Of a DNA stretch of 64,000 nt, positions 27,570-36,384 are shown one piece after another. The notes beneath the pieces are model-generated. The model made no database searches. It saw nothing but the letters and a program-made list of their open reading frames with translations, and was not told the DNA's origin. Where the stretch lies: positions 1 to 64,000 of the forward strand of contig JAMPAT010000011.1 in assembly GCA_023667095.1 (NCBI GenBank). Reading direction: 5' to 3'. Each line of letters begins with the position of its first letter. Within the stretch, counting starts at the first letter, position 1. Made by a program: the position numbers and the translations under genes. The DNA comes from Bacteroidales bacterium. Lineage in GTDB: Bacteria > Bacteroidota > Bacteroidia > Bacteroidales > UBA932.

Positions 27570-29432
27570 TCATTGCTTTCTGATCAGTACAATCTTGCTG
27601 TCGTATGCCTTGGAGACAGATTTGGCGAACTCACGGTATCCGGTATATGATTCTTTAGGGAAATTTCCACGGATGAATTCAAGTGACTGGACTATCCTTA
27701 TGCTGCTGTCCGATGATTCAATCTTGCTGCTGAACTTGCCGAAATCGGATTCAATGGAAATATCCTCTGGAATAAATTCAACGACAAAGCCTTCCGGGAT
27801 ATTTATCCTGACGGTATCGGCAATGGCAGAGCCTCTGTCTATCGATATCCTGTTGACACGTTCAGCCTTGTCATGGTAAAGTTTCGGGGTTGAAGGATTG
27901 GCCTGTATGAAAATGCGGTCTCCTGACACCTTTGCGTATGCCTTTGTGTCCATGGTGAATGTGATGGACATTGATGGCGTTTCCCCGTCAGGGAAGATCG
28001 AGTCAAAGTTGTCGGATATCCCTGTAACTGAAAACCCGTTGCAGGTGAACCTGTAGCCGGATGTAAGCCTTTGCCTTTTCTCTTCCGGCTTGAACTGCCC
28101 TAAACCGATATATCTTTCCAGATTGAATGGACCGGGATTCCTTGTTACTGTACATCTTGCAGAGCCGTCTGCATTCAGGTCAACTTCAAAATTCTCCACA
28201 GTCCTTACTGAAGAGTCGTCATAGCTTCTTGCTCTCACGCGTTTTCCACCTTCAGGTGTGACCAGCACAACTTCATGCCCGGCAATTGAACTATGCCTGT
28301 ATCCTAAAGGGTATGACGGATTGGTGCATTCTATCCATAGTGAATCCTTATCCATCGGCACACACAGCATTGCATGGTCCATCTGTCCGAGTGAAGCATA
28401 GCCTGGAAGAAGGTCCGGCTCATCAGTATTCACTATCAGGTATTCTGACTTTATACCTATGGCTGAAAGCATTGCACGCATATAGCTGGACAGGGCCTTG
28501 CAGTCACCGAAGCCGGACTTCATCACATCAGCTGCAGGAAACGGTTTCAGTCCGCCGATGCCGAGCTGGATGCTTACATATCTTGTCGTCTTGCGGAGAT
28601 ATTCATATATGATTTTAATTTTTCCGTACTCGGATGAAGCCCCGGAAGTCATCTCCTGCAGCTGTCTGCAAAAGCTTTCCGGCAGGGATATGGCATCTTC
28701 CTGCAGCCTGTAAAGCCATTCTCCAAGTTCTTCCCAGCTGCCCTGGGACCCTTTTACGCCACTTAATGAGAACTCTGCCGGGCAGGCATAGACATAAGGG
28801 ACCAGCTCAAGTATGTCCGGCATCATCGGTTCATCCCTGAATCCTTCAAAATCCTTTGTCTCCCAGGTGTATACAGTCTTCTTGCCGGCCATGGCAATGT
28901 CCGGCTCGCCTATTGAACTGCTGAATCTTACTTCGTTTCCGGAAGGTACTGACAGCCTGTATGTAGCAGTCCTGAGCTGTACATCCGGCCTTGATACGGG
29001 AAAGAATGTCGGGAAGGACGCTATCCCGTGCCTGTATGCCATCCTATATCGGTATTCTATGGTATATGGCCCTGAGAGTGAAGGGGAGTATGTGTACAGG
29101 AATGTGTCGTCTGCCAGTCCTGATGACATTGATACCTTGGTCAGGTCAGCCATCTTCAATTTCTTGATAACCTTTCCCCTGTATGTGACTTCCCCTGAGA
29201 ATGATGCCAGATCGCGAAATGAATCCGTGTAGATGGCTATCCTGGCCGAACCTGCGCCATCCGGTTTCATTACAGTTATCTTCCTGACAGTCTCGCATGT
29301 GCCAGATTCGCTGGAGGACATGTCAAATGATATTTCATAGTTTTCTATAACTGCATCAGCCTGGCTTTCCTGAGACAATGCAGGGGCCATGGAAACAAGC
29401 ATGAGCGAAAATGCAATGGCTGTCTTTTTCAT
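27570..29432 (-). CDS. DUF3857/transglutaminase-like secreted protein
   Basis: Signal peptide MKKTAIAFSLMLVSMAPALSQ from the ATG at 29432, giving 620 residues; an upstream in-frame ATG would lie inside the preceding gene. A DUF3857 beta domain occupies the N-terminal half, followed by a transglutaminase-like core with Cys in SGFGDCKALSSYMRAML, His in QMDHAMLCVPMD and an acidic residue in WIECTNPSYPLG. The C-terminal part is beta rich. Probably periplasmic; the reaction (cross-linking or peptidase) is unknown. The start codon is separated from the stop of the upstream gene by one base, so the two are co-translated. Confidence 0.8.
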   Translation of the reverse strand: MKKTAIAFSLMLVSMAPALSQESQADAVIENYEISFDMSSSESGTCETVRKITVMKPDGAGSARIAIYTDSFRDLASFSGEVTYRGKVIKKLKMADLTKVSMSSGLADDTFLYTYSPSLSGPYTIEYRYRMAYRHGIASFPTFFPVSRPDVQLRTATYRLSVPSGNEVRFSSSIGEPDIAMAGKKTVYTWETKDFEGFRDEPMMPDILELVPYVYACPAEFSLSGVKGSQGSWEELGEWLYRLQEDAISLPESFCRQLQEMTSGASSEYGKIKIIYEYLRKTTRYVSIQLGIGGLKPFPAADVMKSGFGDCKALSSYMRAMLSAIGIKSEYLIVNTDEPDLLPGYASLGQMDHAMLCVPMDKDSLWIECTNPSYPLGYRHSSIAGHEVVLVTPEGGKRVRARSYDDSSVRTVENFEVDLNADGSARCTVTRNPGPFNLERYIGLGQFKPEEKRQRLTSGYRFTCNGFSVTGISDNFDSIFPDGETPSMSITFTMDTKAYAKVSGDRIFIQANPSTPKLYHDKAERVNRISIDRGSAIADTVRINIPEGFVVEFIPEDISIESDFGKFSSKIESSDSSIRIVQSLEFIRGNFPKESYTGYREFAKSVSKAYDSKIVLIRKQ

Positions 29433-29433
29433 T

Positions 29434-31425
29434 TTATTCCATGTCTTTTGATATGACGAGCACTTCATCGTATGTCTTGCAGATACTCTGCCAGAATTCC
29501 CTTATCTGCTGATAGTCATCCTGCAGGCCGATTACTTCCGATAAAATGAAATTCAATGCTATGCTGACTTTCCGTCCGTTTCTCTGATGTGTGACCTTGT
29601 ATGCGCTTTTCAGGCAGGGAAGGCTTACGGACATGTTTTCAGGAACCTGTTCAAGGCTGTATCCTTCAGGAATCTCAAGGTTGAATATGTAGTTTATCAT
29701 GTATTTGTAGGGGAATTCGACCGGACATGTCCTTGTCATCGGGCTGAAATCCGAGTCTGAATGGAACTCACTGATGAATGGCCTTACATATATCCTGTCC
29801 CCAGCTATGTCCGGGTCTTTCTCAAAGCTGCATGAGAATCTGCATTCCCTGGCCGGAATATCAATGTTCTGGAAACTGTGGCCTGTGACATTGACAGAGC
29901 TGCTGTTCTCGAATCTGCTGATGAACTCATCTTCAGAACCGGCTTTCCTGTAGCTCTTCTTGAATGCATAGCAGTCCTCTCCAAGGAATTTTGCAGTAAG
30001 CTCGCCTGAAAGCATGCCGTTTACGTCAAGTTTCGCATTTACGATATATGCAATCGCATTTTTGCATATCCCGGTCAGGTCCACCCATTGGCATCTGCCT
30101 GGTTCACGGAGCAGCCTTGCCGTGGAAACAATCATGTCCGGTGGAAGTATGTTCAGGTATAGGTCGGATGAACTTGTATCAAGGTAATATGCCTTTCCGT
30201 CAGATGTTCCGATCCTAAGGATGAATGTAGAGTACGGATTAAGCTCAGGAAGGCCTGTGAGCAGGACCCCTGATGTCCTCCGTTTAAGCAATATCGGGTC
30301 GACTGTATATCCGGCTGCGCGCAGGCATGATCCGACAAGTGCATTCCTGTCAGCATTGGATCCTGTCTTTTCCTTGTAGACCTGGCTTCCGCGGAGAGGG
30401 TATAGCCTGTATTCGCCGTTCCAGCTGACTTCCGAGCACACAAGATTGCGTATGGCCATGATCTTGTCCGTGTCAGGCACATCTGTAGCCATTACCGCCT
30501 TCACCATGTCCGGGAACAGGCATTTGTCGTTCAGCCTTGCGGTTATGGAGGATTCATACATGCTCTTGTCCACGTCTTCCCATTTTACGCTGAAATGTCT
30601 GGTCAGCCTTCCTGGGAAATCGAGGTAGCTTATGTCGTAGCTAACGCCTGACAGATATTGGATATAGCTGTATGAATACGGCTCCTTGCGCATTGCCGGA
30701 ATCCTCTCAGCCTTGTATTTGTCCACATTTATCTTGAAGTCGATGTATTGCGTCCCGGCCAGGAACTTCCCTATCCTTACTTCAGATGAGTAGTCTATCC
30801 TTACATGCCCTGACATGCGTCTGTTGACACCTACATATTCCGGAATCCCGACTTCGTAGCTGAGCATGTTGACAGGTATATCCCTCTGGAAACAGATCCT
30901 GTCGAAGTCCCAGTACATGTAGGAGATTACGGTGTATTCCACATCTATCACCGAGCCGGCACGGACATTCTCTGCAGAAAATGAAACCTTGCGGTAGTTG
31001 TCTGTCAGCTCTTCATCGAAAATGTATTTTTTCGACATCTTTGTCTTGACAATCTGGCCGTTCTCCTCATTGTATGTGACAACGTTGATGCCGTTGACTT
31101 TCTCGTGCATCCCTAACTTTGTGTAATACACTATTTCATAGTCTCCGTATGAGACGCCTTCCTCCTTGAGCACCTTGATCCGTTCATGATGCTCGGTCTT
31201 AAGATGGAGGCTGCCCTCGGCGTCAAAGGCCATGTTTGTGCTGCTGACATCAAGCAGGACTACTGCTGATGCTACGGTATCAGGCTCATATACACGCATC
31301 TTGACTTCATCTGGTGAGACCTTGTCGAATTTGGTGTTGACTTTTACCGGCTGGGCGGAAAGGGTTGCCGTGACAGCTGCGAGGATAATTGCAGCGGAAA
31401 GTTTCAGGATTGGTTCAGTGGCCAT
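29434..31425 (-). CDS. DUF3857/transglutaminase-like protein lacking the catalytic cysteine
   Basis: 663 residues with a signal peptide (LSAAIILAAVTATLSAQ). Same architecture as the downstream gene product: DUF3857 domain, transglutaminase-like domain, beta-rich C-terminus. In the position of GFGDCKALSSYM this protein has GSNADRNALVGSC, so the catalytic cysteine is not in place, and the usual DHA/NH histidine segment reads NPYSTFILRI. I infer a non-catalytic partner or scaffold, co-translated with the catalytic-looking neighbour. Confidence 0.78.
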   Translation of the reverse strand: MATEPILKLSAAIILAAVTATLSAQPVKVNTKFDKVSPDEVKMRVYEPDTVASAVVLLDVSSTNMAFDAEGSLHLKTEHHERIKVLKEEGVSYGDYEIVYYTKLGMHEKVNGINVVTYNEENGQIVKTKMSKKYIFDEELTDNYRKVSFSAENVRAGSVIDVEYTVISYMYWDFDRICFQRDIPVNMLSYEVGIPEYVGVNRRMSGHVRIDYSSEVRIGKFLAGTQYIDFKINVDKYKAERIPAMRKEPYSYSYIQYLSGVSYDISYLDFPGRLTRHFSVKWEDVDKSMYESSITARLNDKCLFPDMVKAVMATDVPDTDKIMAIRNLVCSEVSWNGEYRLYPLRGSQVYKEKTGSNADRNALVGSCLRAAGYTVDPILLKRRTSGVLLTGLPELNPYSTFILRIGTSDGKAYYLDTSSSDLYLNILPPDMIVSTARLLREPGRCQWVDLTGICKNAIAYIVNAKLDVNGMLSGELTAKFLGEDCYAFKKSYRKAGSEDEFISRFENSSSVNVTGHSFQNIDIPARECRFSCSFEKDPDIAGDRIYVRPFISEFHSDSDFSPMTRTCPVEFPYKYMINYIFNLEIPEGYSLEQVPENMSVSLPCLKSAYKVTHQRNGRKVSIALNFILSEVIGLQDDYQQIREFWQSICKTYDEVLVISKDME

Positions 31426-31448
31426 GTCATAGTGTTTTACAAATTTTC

Positions 31449-31456
31449 CAAATATA
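31449..31456 (-). promoter_or_regulatory. Putative promoter of the two transglutaminase-like genes
   Basis: CAAATATA on the plus strand (TATATTTG on the minus strand), 24 bp before the start at 31425. A second identical element lies at 31530-31537. Neither has an obvious -33 partner. Confidence 0.4.
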
Positions 31457-31651
31457 GTGAAAACCTGGTGCAGACATCGGGTTCGACCGAATGTATGCCG
31501 AGGTGCAAATGTATATATGTGCGTAAGGACAAATATACGGATTTTCAGCGGATTGGATGCCTTATGGACAAAATATTATGCAAAGTGGCGCAACGTGGCC
31601 AGGCTTACCGTATGAATTCAGTGAAAATTCCTGTCTTTCATGTTAATTTTA

Positions 31652-31659
31652 TATATTTG
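31652..31659 (+). promoter_or_regulatory. Putative promoter of the glycoside hydrolase operon
   Basis: TATATTTG, 30 bp before the GH3 start, with TTTC at 31635-31638 as a poor -33 element. Likely drives GH3 to GH29. Confidence 0.5.
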
Positions 31660-31688
31660 CAGCTGTTTGAATATTTATTGAAAAGACA

Positions 31689-34034
31689 ATGCTAAAACGA
31701 TTTATTCCAATAGCCTTCTGCGTTGCTGCAATATCATGCGGCAATAATGGTGTGCCGGCATACAGGAACGCCAGCCTTGATGTAGAGAAGCGTACAGAGG
31801 ACCTGCTTTCCAGGATGACTGTAGAGGAAAAGTTAGGGCAGCTGCTATGTCCGCTTGGATGGCCTATGTATGAAAAGACTGCGGGAGATGACGGGGCTTC
31901 CCATGCCGGTGTTTCGGATGAGTACAGGAAATTCATCCGGGAGCAGCACGGAGGAATGCTCTGGGCAACATTCAGGGCAGATCCATGGACTAAAAAGACC
32001 CTGGATAACGGCCTGGACCCTGTCCTTGCTGCAGAGGCATACAATGCCCTTCAGAGATATGCAGTCGACAGCACAAGGCTCGGGATTCCGATAATCCTTG
32101 CCGAGGAGGCTCCCCATGGCCACATGGCGATAGGCACGACAGTCTTCCCGACAAGCATAGGGCTTGCAGCTACATGGTCAGAAGAGACAATGGAGAGTGT
32201 CGGGCGTGTGATTGCAGGGGAATTGAGGGCTCAGGGCGCACATATCGGATACGGACCGGTGGTGGACCTTGCGCGTGAACCGAGATGGTCACGTGTTGAG
32301 GAAACATACGGTGAAGATGTCTGTCTGACTTCACGTATGGCGGCTTCAATGGTACGTGGAACAGGTCCGAAGCACAATGGATGGGACAAGGGGGTTGTCT
32401 CCACATTGAAGCATTTCGTGGCATACGGCATTCCTGAGGGAGGACATAACGGAAACCAGTCATTTGTCGGCCAGAGGGACCTGCATGAGAATTTCCTTCC
32501 TGCATTCCATGCCGCAGTAAAGGAAGGGGCATTGTCCGTGATGACATCATATAATTCCATAGATGGAATCCCGAGTACGGCCAATCCGGAGCTTCTTCGC
32601 GGAATTCTTAAAGGGGAATGGGGCTTTGACGGCTTTGTTGTCTCAGACCTTGTGAGCATAGACGGGCTTTATTCGGACCATCATATTGCCTCTGGCCTTG
32701 AAGATGCCGGAATCCTTGCCTTGAATGCCGGTGTGGATGTAGATCTCGGTGCCAACTGCTACAGCCTTCTCAAGGCAGCGGTGGAGGACGGGCGTGTCAG
32801 CATGAAGACGCTTGACGAGGCTGCAGGACGTGTACTGAGGCTTAAATTCGAGTTCGGGCTGTTTGACAATCCGTATGTAGACCCGTCAGAGGCTGCAAGG
32901 CTTGTCCGCAGCAGTGAAAATGTGGCAGTCGCACGCCAGGCTGCAAGGGAGGGCGTAGTGCTGCTGGAAAACAACGGGATATTGCCTTTGCGCAAGGACA
33001 TAAAGATTGCCGTCATCGGCCCGAATGCAGACAATATGTACAACCAGCTCGGTGACTATACTGCCCCGCAGCCGAGGGAGAATGTAAAGACTGTGCTTGA
33101 CGGGATTGTCTCAAAGGCTGGCAAGGCAAATGTAACCTACGTCAAGGGCTGTGCTGTGCGTGACACCAAGGACAACACTGTTGCACAGGCCGCAAGGGCT
33201 GCTGCGGCGGCTGATGTAGCAGTCGTTGTTGTCGGCGGCTCGAGTGCACGTGACTTCAAGACCACATACAAGGAGACCGGTGCTGCCATAGCTGATGCCA
33301 ATACAGTCAGCGACATGGAGGCCGGTGAGGGATTCGACCGCGCATCGCTTTCATTGCTCGGGCTGCAGGAGGAGCTTCTCCTTGCTGTGCGCAGGACCGG
33401 TACCCCGATGGTGGTGGTATATATCGAGGGACGTCCTCTTGACAAGATGTGGGCAAGCGCGAATGCAGATGCCTTGCTGACCCAGTTCTATCCAGGACAG
33501 GAAGGGGGTAATGCCTTGGCGGATGTCCTTTTCGGGGAATACAATCCGGCAGGACGCCTGCCTGTGTCCGTGCCACGGGATGCCGGACAGCTGCCTGTCT
33601 ATTACAACAAGAGATTCCCTAAGGGGCATGACTATGTCGAGATGTCGCGTGCACCGCTTTATCCGTTCGGATATGGGCTGAGCTACAGCACTTTCGAATA
33701 TTCCGGCCTAAGCGTGGTGAAGACTGGAAGAAATGAAGTTGAAGCCAGCCTGACAGTCACCAATACAGGCAAGATGGACGGAGACGAGGTTGTACAGCTG
33801 TATGTTACGGATATGCAGGCTTCTACTGTGCGTCCTGTCAAACAGTTGCGCGGATTCAGGCGTGTCCATGTCCCGAAAGGCGGGAGCGTGGAAGTGAAAA
33901 TGGTGTTGGATGATGATGCCTTTTCGCTGTATGACAGGAATATGCGCAAGGTTGTGGAGCCAGGGGAATTCAGGATAGCCGTCGGGGCATCGTCTGAGGA
34001 CATCAGGCAGGAGTGCGTAGTCCGTCTCGACTGA
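31689..34034 (+). CDS. Glycoside hydrolase family 3 lipoprotein
   Basis: 781 residues with a lipobox (VAAISC, Cys17). N-terminal TIM barrel (RMTVEEKLGQLL near 43) with the family nucleophile D320 in GFVVSDLVSIDGLY; alpha/beta sandwich domain with ENNGILPLRKD near 428 and the candidate acid/base in DMEAGEGFDRASL near 540; C-terminal fibronectin-III-like domain. This three-domain form is usual for beta-glucosidases and beta-xylosidases rather than the NagZ hexosaminidases. In this glycan locus its exact bond preference is open. Confidence 0.88.
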   Translation: MLKRFIPIAFCVAAISCGNNGVPAYRNASLDVEKRTEDLLSRMTVEEKLGQLLCPLGWPMYEKTAGDDGASHAGVSDEYRKFIREQHGGMLWATFRADPWTKKTLDNGLDPVLAAEAYNALQRYAVDSTRLGIPIILAEEAPHGHMAIGTTVFPTSIGLAATWSEETMESVGRVIAGELRAQGAHIGYGPVVDLAREPRWSRVEETYGEDVCLTSRMAASMVRGTGPKHNGWDKGVVSTLKHFVAYGIPEGGHNGNQSFVGQRDLHENFLPAFHAAVKEGALSVMTSYNSIDGIPSTANPELLRGILKGEWGFDGFVVSDLVSIDGLYSDHHIASGLEDAGILALNAGVDVDLGANCYSLLKAAVEDGRVSMKTLDEAAGRVLRLKFEFGLFDNPYVDPSEAARLVRSSENVAVARQAAREGVVLLENNGILPLRKDIKIAVIGPNADNMYNQLGDYTAPQPRENVKTVLDGIVSKAGKANVTYVKGCAVRDTKDNTVAQAARAAAAADVAVVVVGGSSARDFKTTYKETGAAIADANTVSDMEAGEGFDRASLSLLGLQEELLLAVRRTGTPMVVVYIEGRPLDKMWASANADALLTQFYPGQEGGNALADVLFGEYNPAGRLPVSVPRDAGQLPVYYNKRFPKGHDYVEMSRAPLYPFGYGLSYSTFEYSGLSVVKTGRNEVEASLTVTNTGKMDGDEVVQLYVTDMQASTVRPVKQLRGFRRVHVPKGGSVEVKMVLDDDAFSLYDRNMRKVVEPGEFRIAVGASSEDIRQECVVRLD

Positions 34035-34140
34035 CAGCATGGGGCCAGGCCTGAAAACACAGGAAGCGGCTGGAAGTGGCCGGGTACAGTACTGCAGTAA
34101 AAGACAGTACCAGGATAAGATAAACAGATAAAACTAAAAC

Positions 34141-36366
34141 ATGATGAGATTCAGATATTCAGGAATATTGCCTGCATTGCTGGCTGCGGCCTTGGCATTT
34201 TCATGTACCGGACAGATGCAGGATAACCTTGTGGACAAGGTAGACCCGATGATAGGTTCGGGAGGGCATGGACATGTATTTGTCGGCGCAGATGTGCCTT
34301 TCGGGATGGTTCAGCTCGGTCCCCAGCAGATAAAGGATGAATGGGACTGGTGCTCAGGCTACCATTATTCGGACACATTGCTCATCGGTTTCGGCCATAC
34401 CCACCTTTCAGGTACTGGAATTGGTGATCTGGGTGATGTGCTGATGATGCCGTATGACCCGTCCAGGACCCTTTACAATGTAAGCTATGCAAAGAGGAAG
34501 GATACAGATGTGAGGCATATATATGCACATCTTGACCATTCTCTGGAGACAGTTGTCCCGGGATACTACAGCATTTCACTTCCGGACTATGGTGTAGATG
34601 TCAGGCTTACTGCAACGGAGCGTGCAGGGTTCCATGAATATACATTTTCATCAGGCAGGTCCGCTGTCCTTGTTGACCTGTGCACCGGAATAGGCTGGGA
34701 CGGGGTGACGGACTGGAGCCTTGATGTTGTATCAGACAATGCAATAGGAGGCTACAGACGCTCTTCCGGATGGGCAAAGGACCAGATGCAGTACTTCTAT
34801 GCCGAGTTTTCACGCCCATGGTCAGAAACTTCTGTGGAAACCCTGACTGAAAAGGAATATGCTACATCATTCATCTTCGATACATCATCCGAAAAGACTC
34901 TCTATGTCAAGGTAGGAATATCAGCTGTAAGTGCAGAGAATGCGAGGGAGAACCTTATGGCTGAACTTCCGGGATGGGATTTTGAAGCCGTTGCTGCTGA
35001 AGCAAGGGGAAAATGGGAAAAGTCCCTCGGAAGCATAAGTATAGTCCCGATGGATGAAGTACAGGAAAGGCTGTTCTACACGGCTCTTTACCACACGATG
35101 ATAGCACCTTCAATATTCAGTGATGTGAACGGGGACTACAGGGGTGCTGACGGGAAGAACCATAACAGCGGCCAGATGCGCTATACGACACTCTCGCTCT
35201 GGGACACCTACCGTGCTGCTTCTCCTCTGATGACGCTCATCAATCCTGTCATGTCAAAGGAAATGGCTGCCAATTTCATTGACATATATGACCGCCAGGG
35301 AAAGCTTCCTGTGTGGCATCTTGTCGGAAACGAGACAGACTGCATGGTCGGAAACCCGGGTGTCATAATCCTTGGAGACCTTGTGATGAAAGGATTTGCC
35401 GATGATGTGGACAAGGCCCTTGAGGCAATGAAGACATCATCTATGCTTGATGAGAGGGGAATGGAATTCCTCAAGGAATATGGCTTTATCCCGTTTGACA
35501 GGAGTGCTGAGGTGGAGACAGTCGCCAAATGCCTTGAATTTGCCATCGCCGATGACGCCGTTGCAAAAGTGGCCGCCAAGGCCGGCGATACTGAGGCTGC
35601 GGAGTATTTCGGGAACAGGAGCAATTCATGGAGGCATTATCTTGACCCTGAGACCGGATTCATGCGTGGAAGGGCTTCAGACGGTTCTTTCAGGACTCCG
35701 TTTGACCCGTTCAAGGCATTGCACATGAGAAGTGACTATACGGAGGGCAATGCATGGCAGTACACATGGCTTGTACCACATGACCCGCACGGGCTGATTG
35801 ATGCCTTTGGCGGGGATGAAGCCTTTGTCAGGAAACTTGATGAATTCTTTGTCGCAGAGGGAGACCTTGGCCCTGATGCCAATGATGTGTCCGGGCTTAT
35901 CGGACAATATGCACACGGGAATGAGCCGAGCCATCACATAGCTTATCTCTATAGCTATGCAGGGCAGCAGCATAAATGTGCTGAAATAGTCCGCAAGGTG
36001 CTTGACGAACTCTATTTTGATGACCATAGCGGTGTCTGCGGAAATGAGGACGTGGGCCAGATGTCTGCATGGTATGTGCTGTCTGCCATCGGACTTTACC
36101 AGGTAGAGCCTTGCGGAGGGCCGTTCATCATCGGAAGCCCGGCAGTGAAGGAGGCGGTAGTCAACCTTGGCAATGGAAAGACATTTACAGTCATAGCCAA
36201 GGACAATTCCAGGGAAAACATCTATGTGGCTTCAGCAAAGCTGAACGGAAGGCCATACACCTGCTCGTGGATCAGCTACAGGGATATTATGGCAGGAGGG
36301 GAGCTAGAACTCCAGATGAGCCCGGTACCTTCTGATTTCGGGAAAGCAGAGCTTGACCGTCCTTGA
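34141..36366 (+). CDS. GH92 alpha-mannosidase lipoprotein
   Basis: Calcium-dependent exo-alpha-mannosidase family, acting on alpha-1,2-, 1,3- or 1,4-mannosides. 741 residues; lipobox AFSC with Cys near residue 22. Family segments: VDPMIGSGGHGHVFVGADVP near 33, GHTHLSGTGI near 83, HLVGNETDCMVGNPG near 398, YTEGNAWQYTW near 534, GNEPSHHIAYLY near 596 and CGNEDVGQMSAWYVLSAIG near 635, together covering the catalytic Glu and Asp region. Length fits the family. Linkage specificity cannot be read from sequence alone. Confidence 0.92.
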   Translation: MMRFRYSGILPALLAAALAFSCTGQMQDNLVDKVDPMIGSGGHGHVFVGADVPFGMVQLGPQQIKDEWDWCSGYHYSDTLLIGFGHTHLSGTGIGDLGDVLMMPYDPSRTLYNVSYAKRKDTDVRHIYAHLDHSLETVVPGYYSISLPDYGVDVRLTATERAGFHEYTFSSGRSAVLVDLCTGIGWDGVTDWSLDVVSDNAIGGYRRSSGWAKDQMQYFYAEFSRPWSETSVETLTEKEYATSFIFDTSSEKTLYVKVGISAVSAENARENLMAELPGWDFEAVAAEARGKWEKSLGSISIVPMDEVQERLFYTALYHTMIAPSIFSDVNGDYRGADGKNHNSGQMRYTTLSLWDTYRAASPLMTLINPVMSKEMAANFIDIYDRQGKLPVWHLVGNETDCMVGNPGVIILGDLVMKGFADDVDKALEAMKTSSMLDERGMEFLKEYGFIPFDRSAEVETVAKCLEFAIADDAVAKVAAKAGDTEAAEYFGNRSNSWRHYLDPETGFMRGRASDGSFRTPFDPFKALHMRSDYTEGNAWQYTWLVPHDPHGLIDAFGGDEAFVRKLDEFFVAEGDLGPDANDVSGLIGQYAHGNEPSHHIAYLYSYAGQQHKCAEIVRKVLDELYFDDHSGVCGNEDVGQMSAWYVLSAIGLYQVEPCGGPFIIGSPAVKEAVVNLGNGKTFTVIAKDNSRENIYVASAKLNGRPYTCSWISYRDIMAGGELELQMSPVPSDFGKAELDRP

Positions 36367-36384
36367 TAAGATTAAATACCAGAT

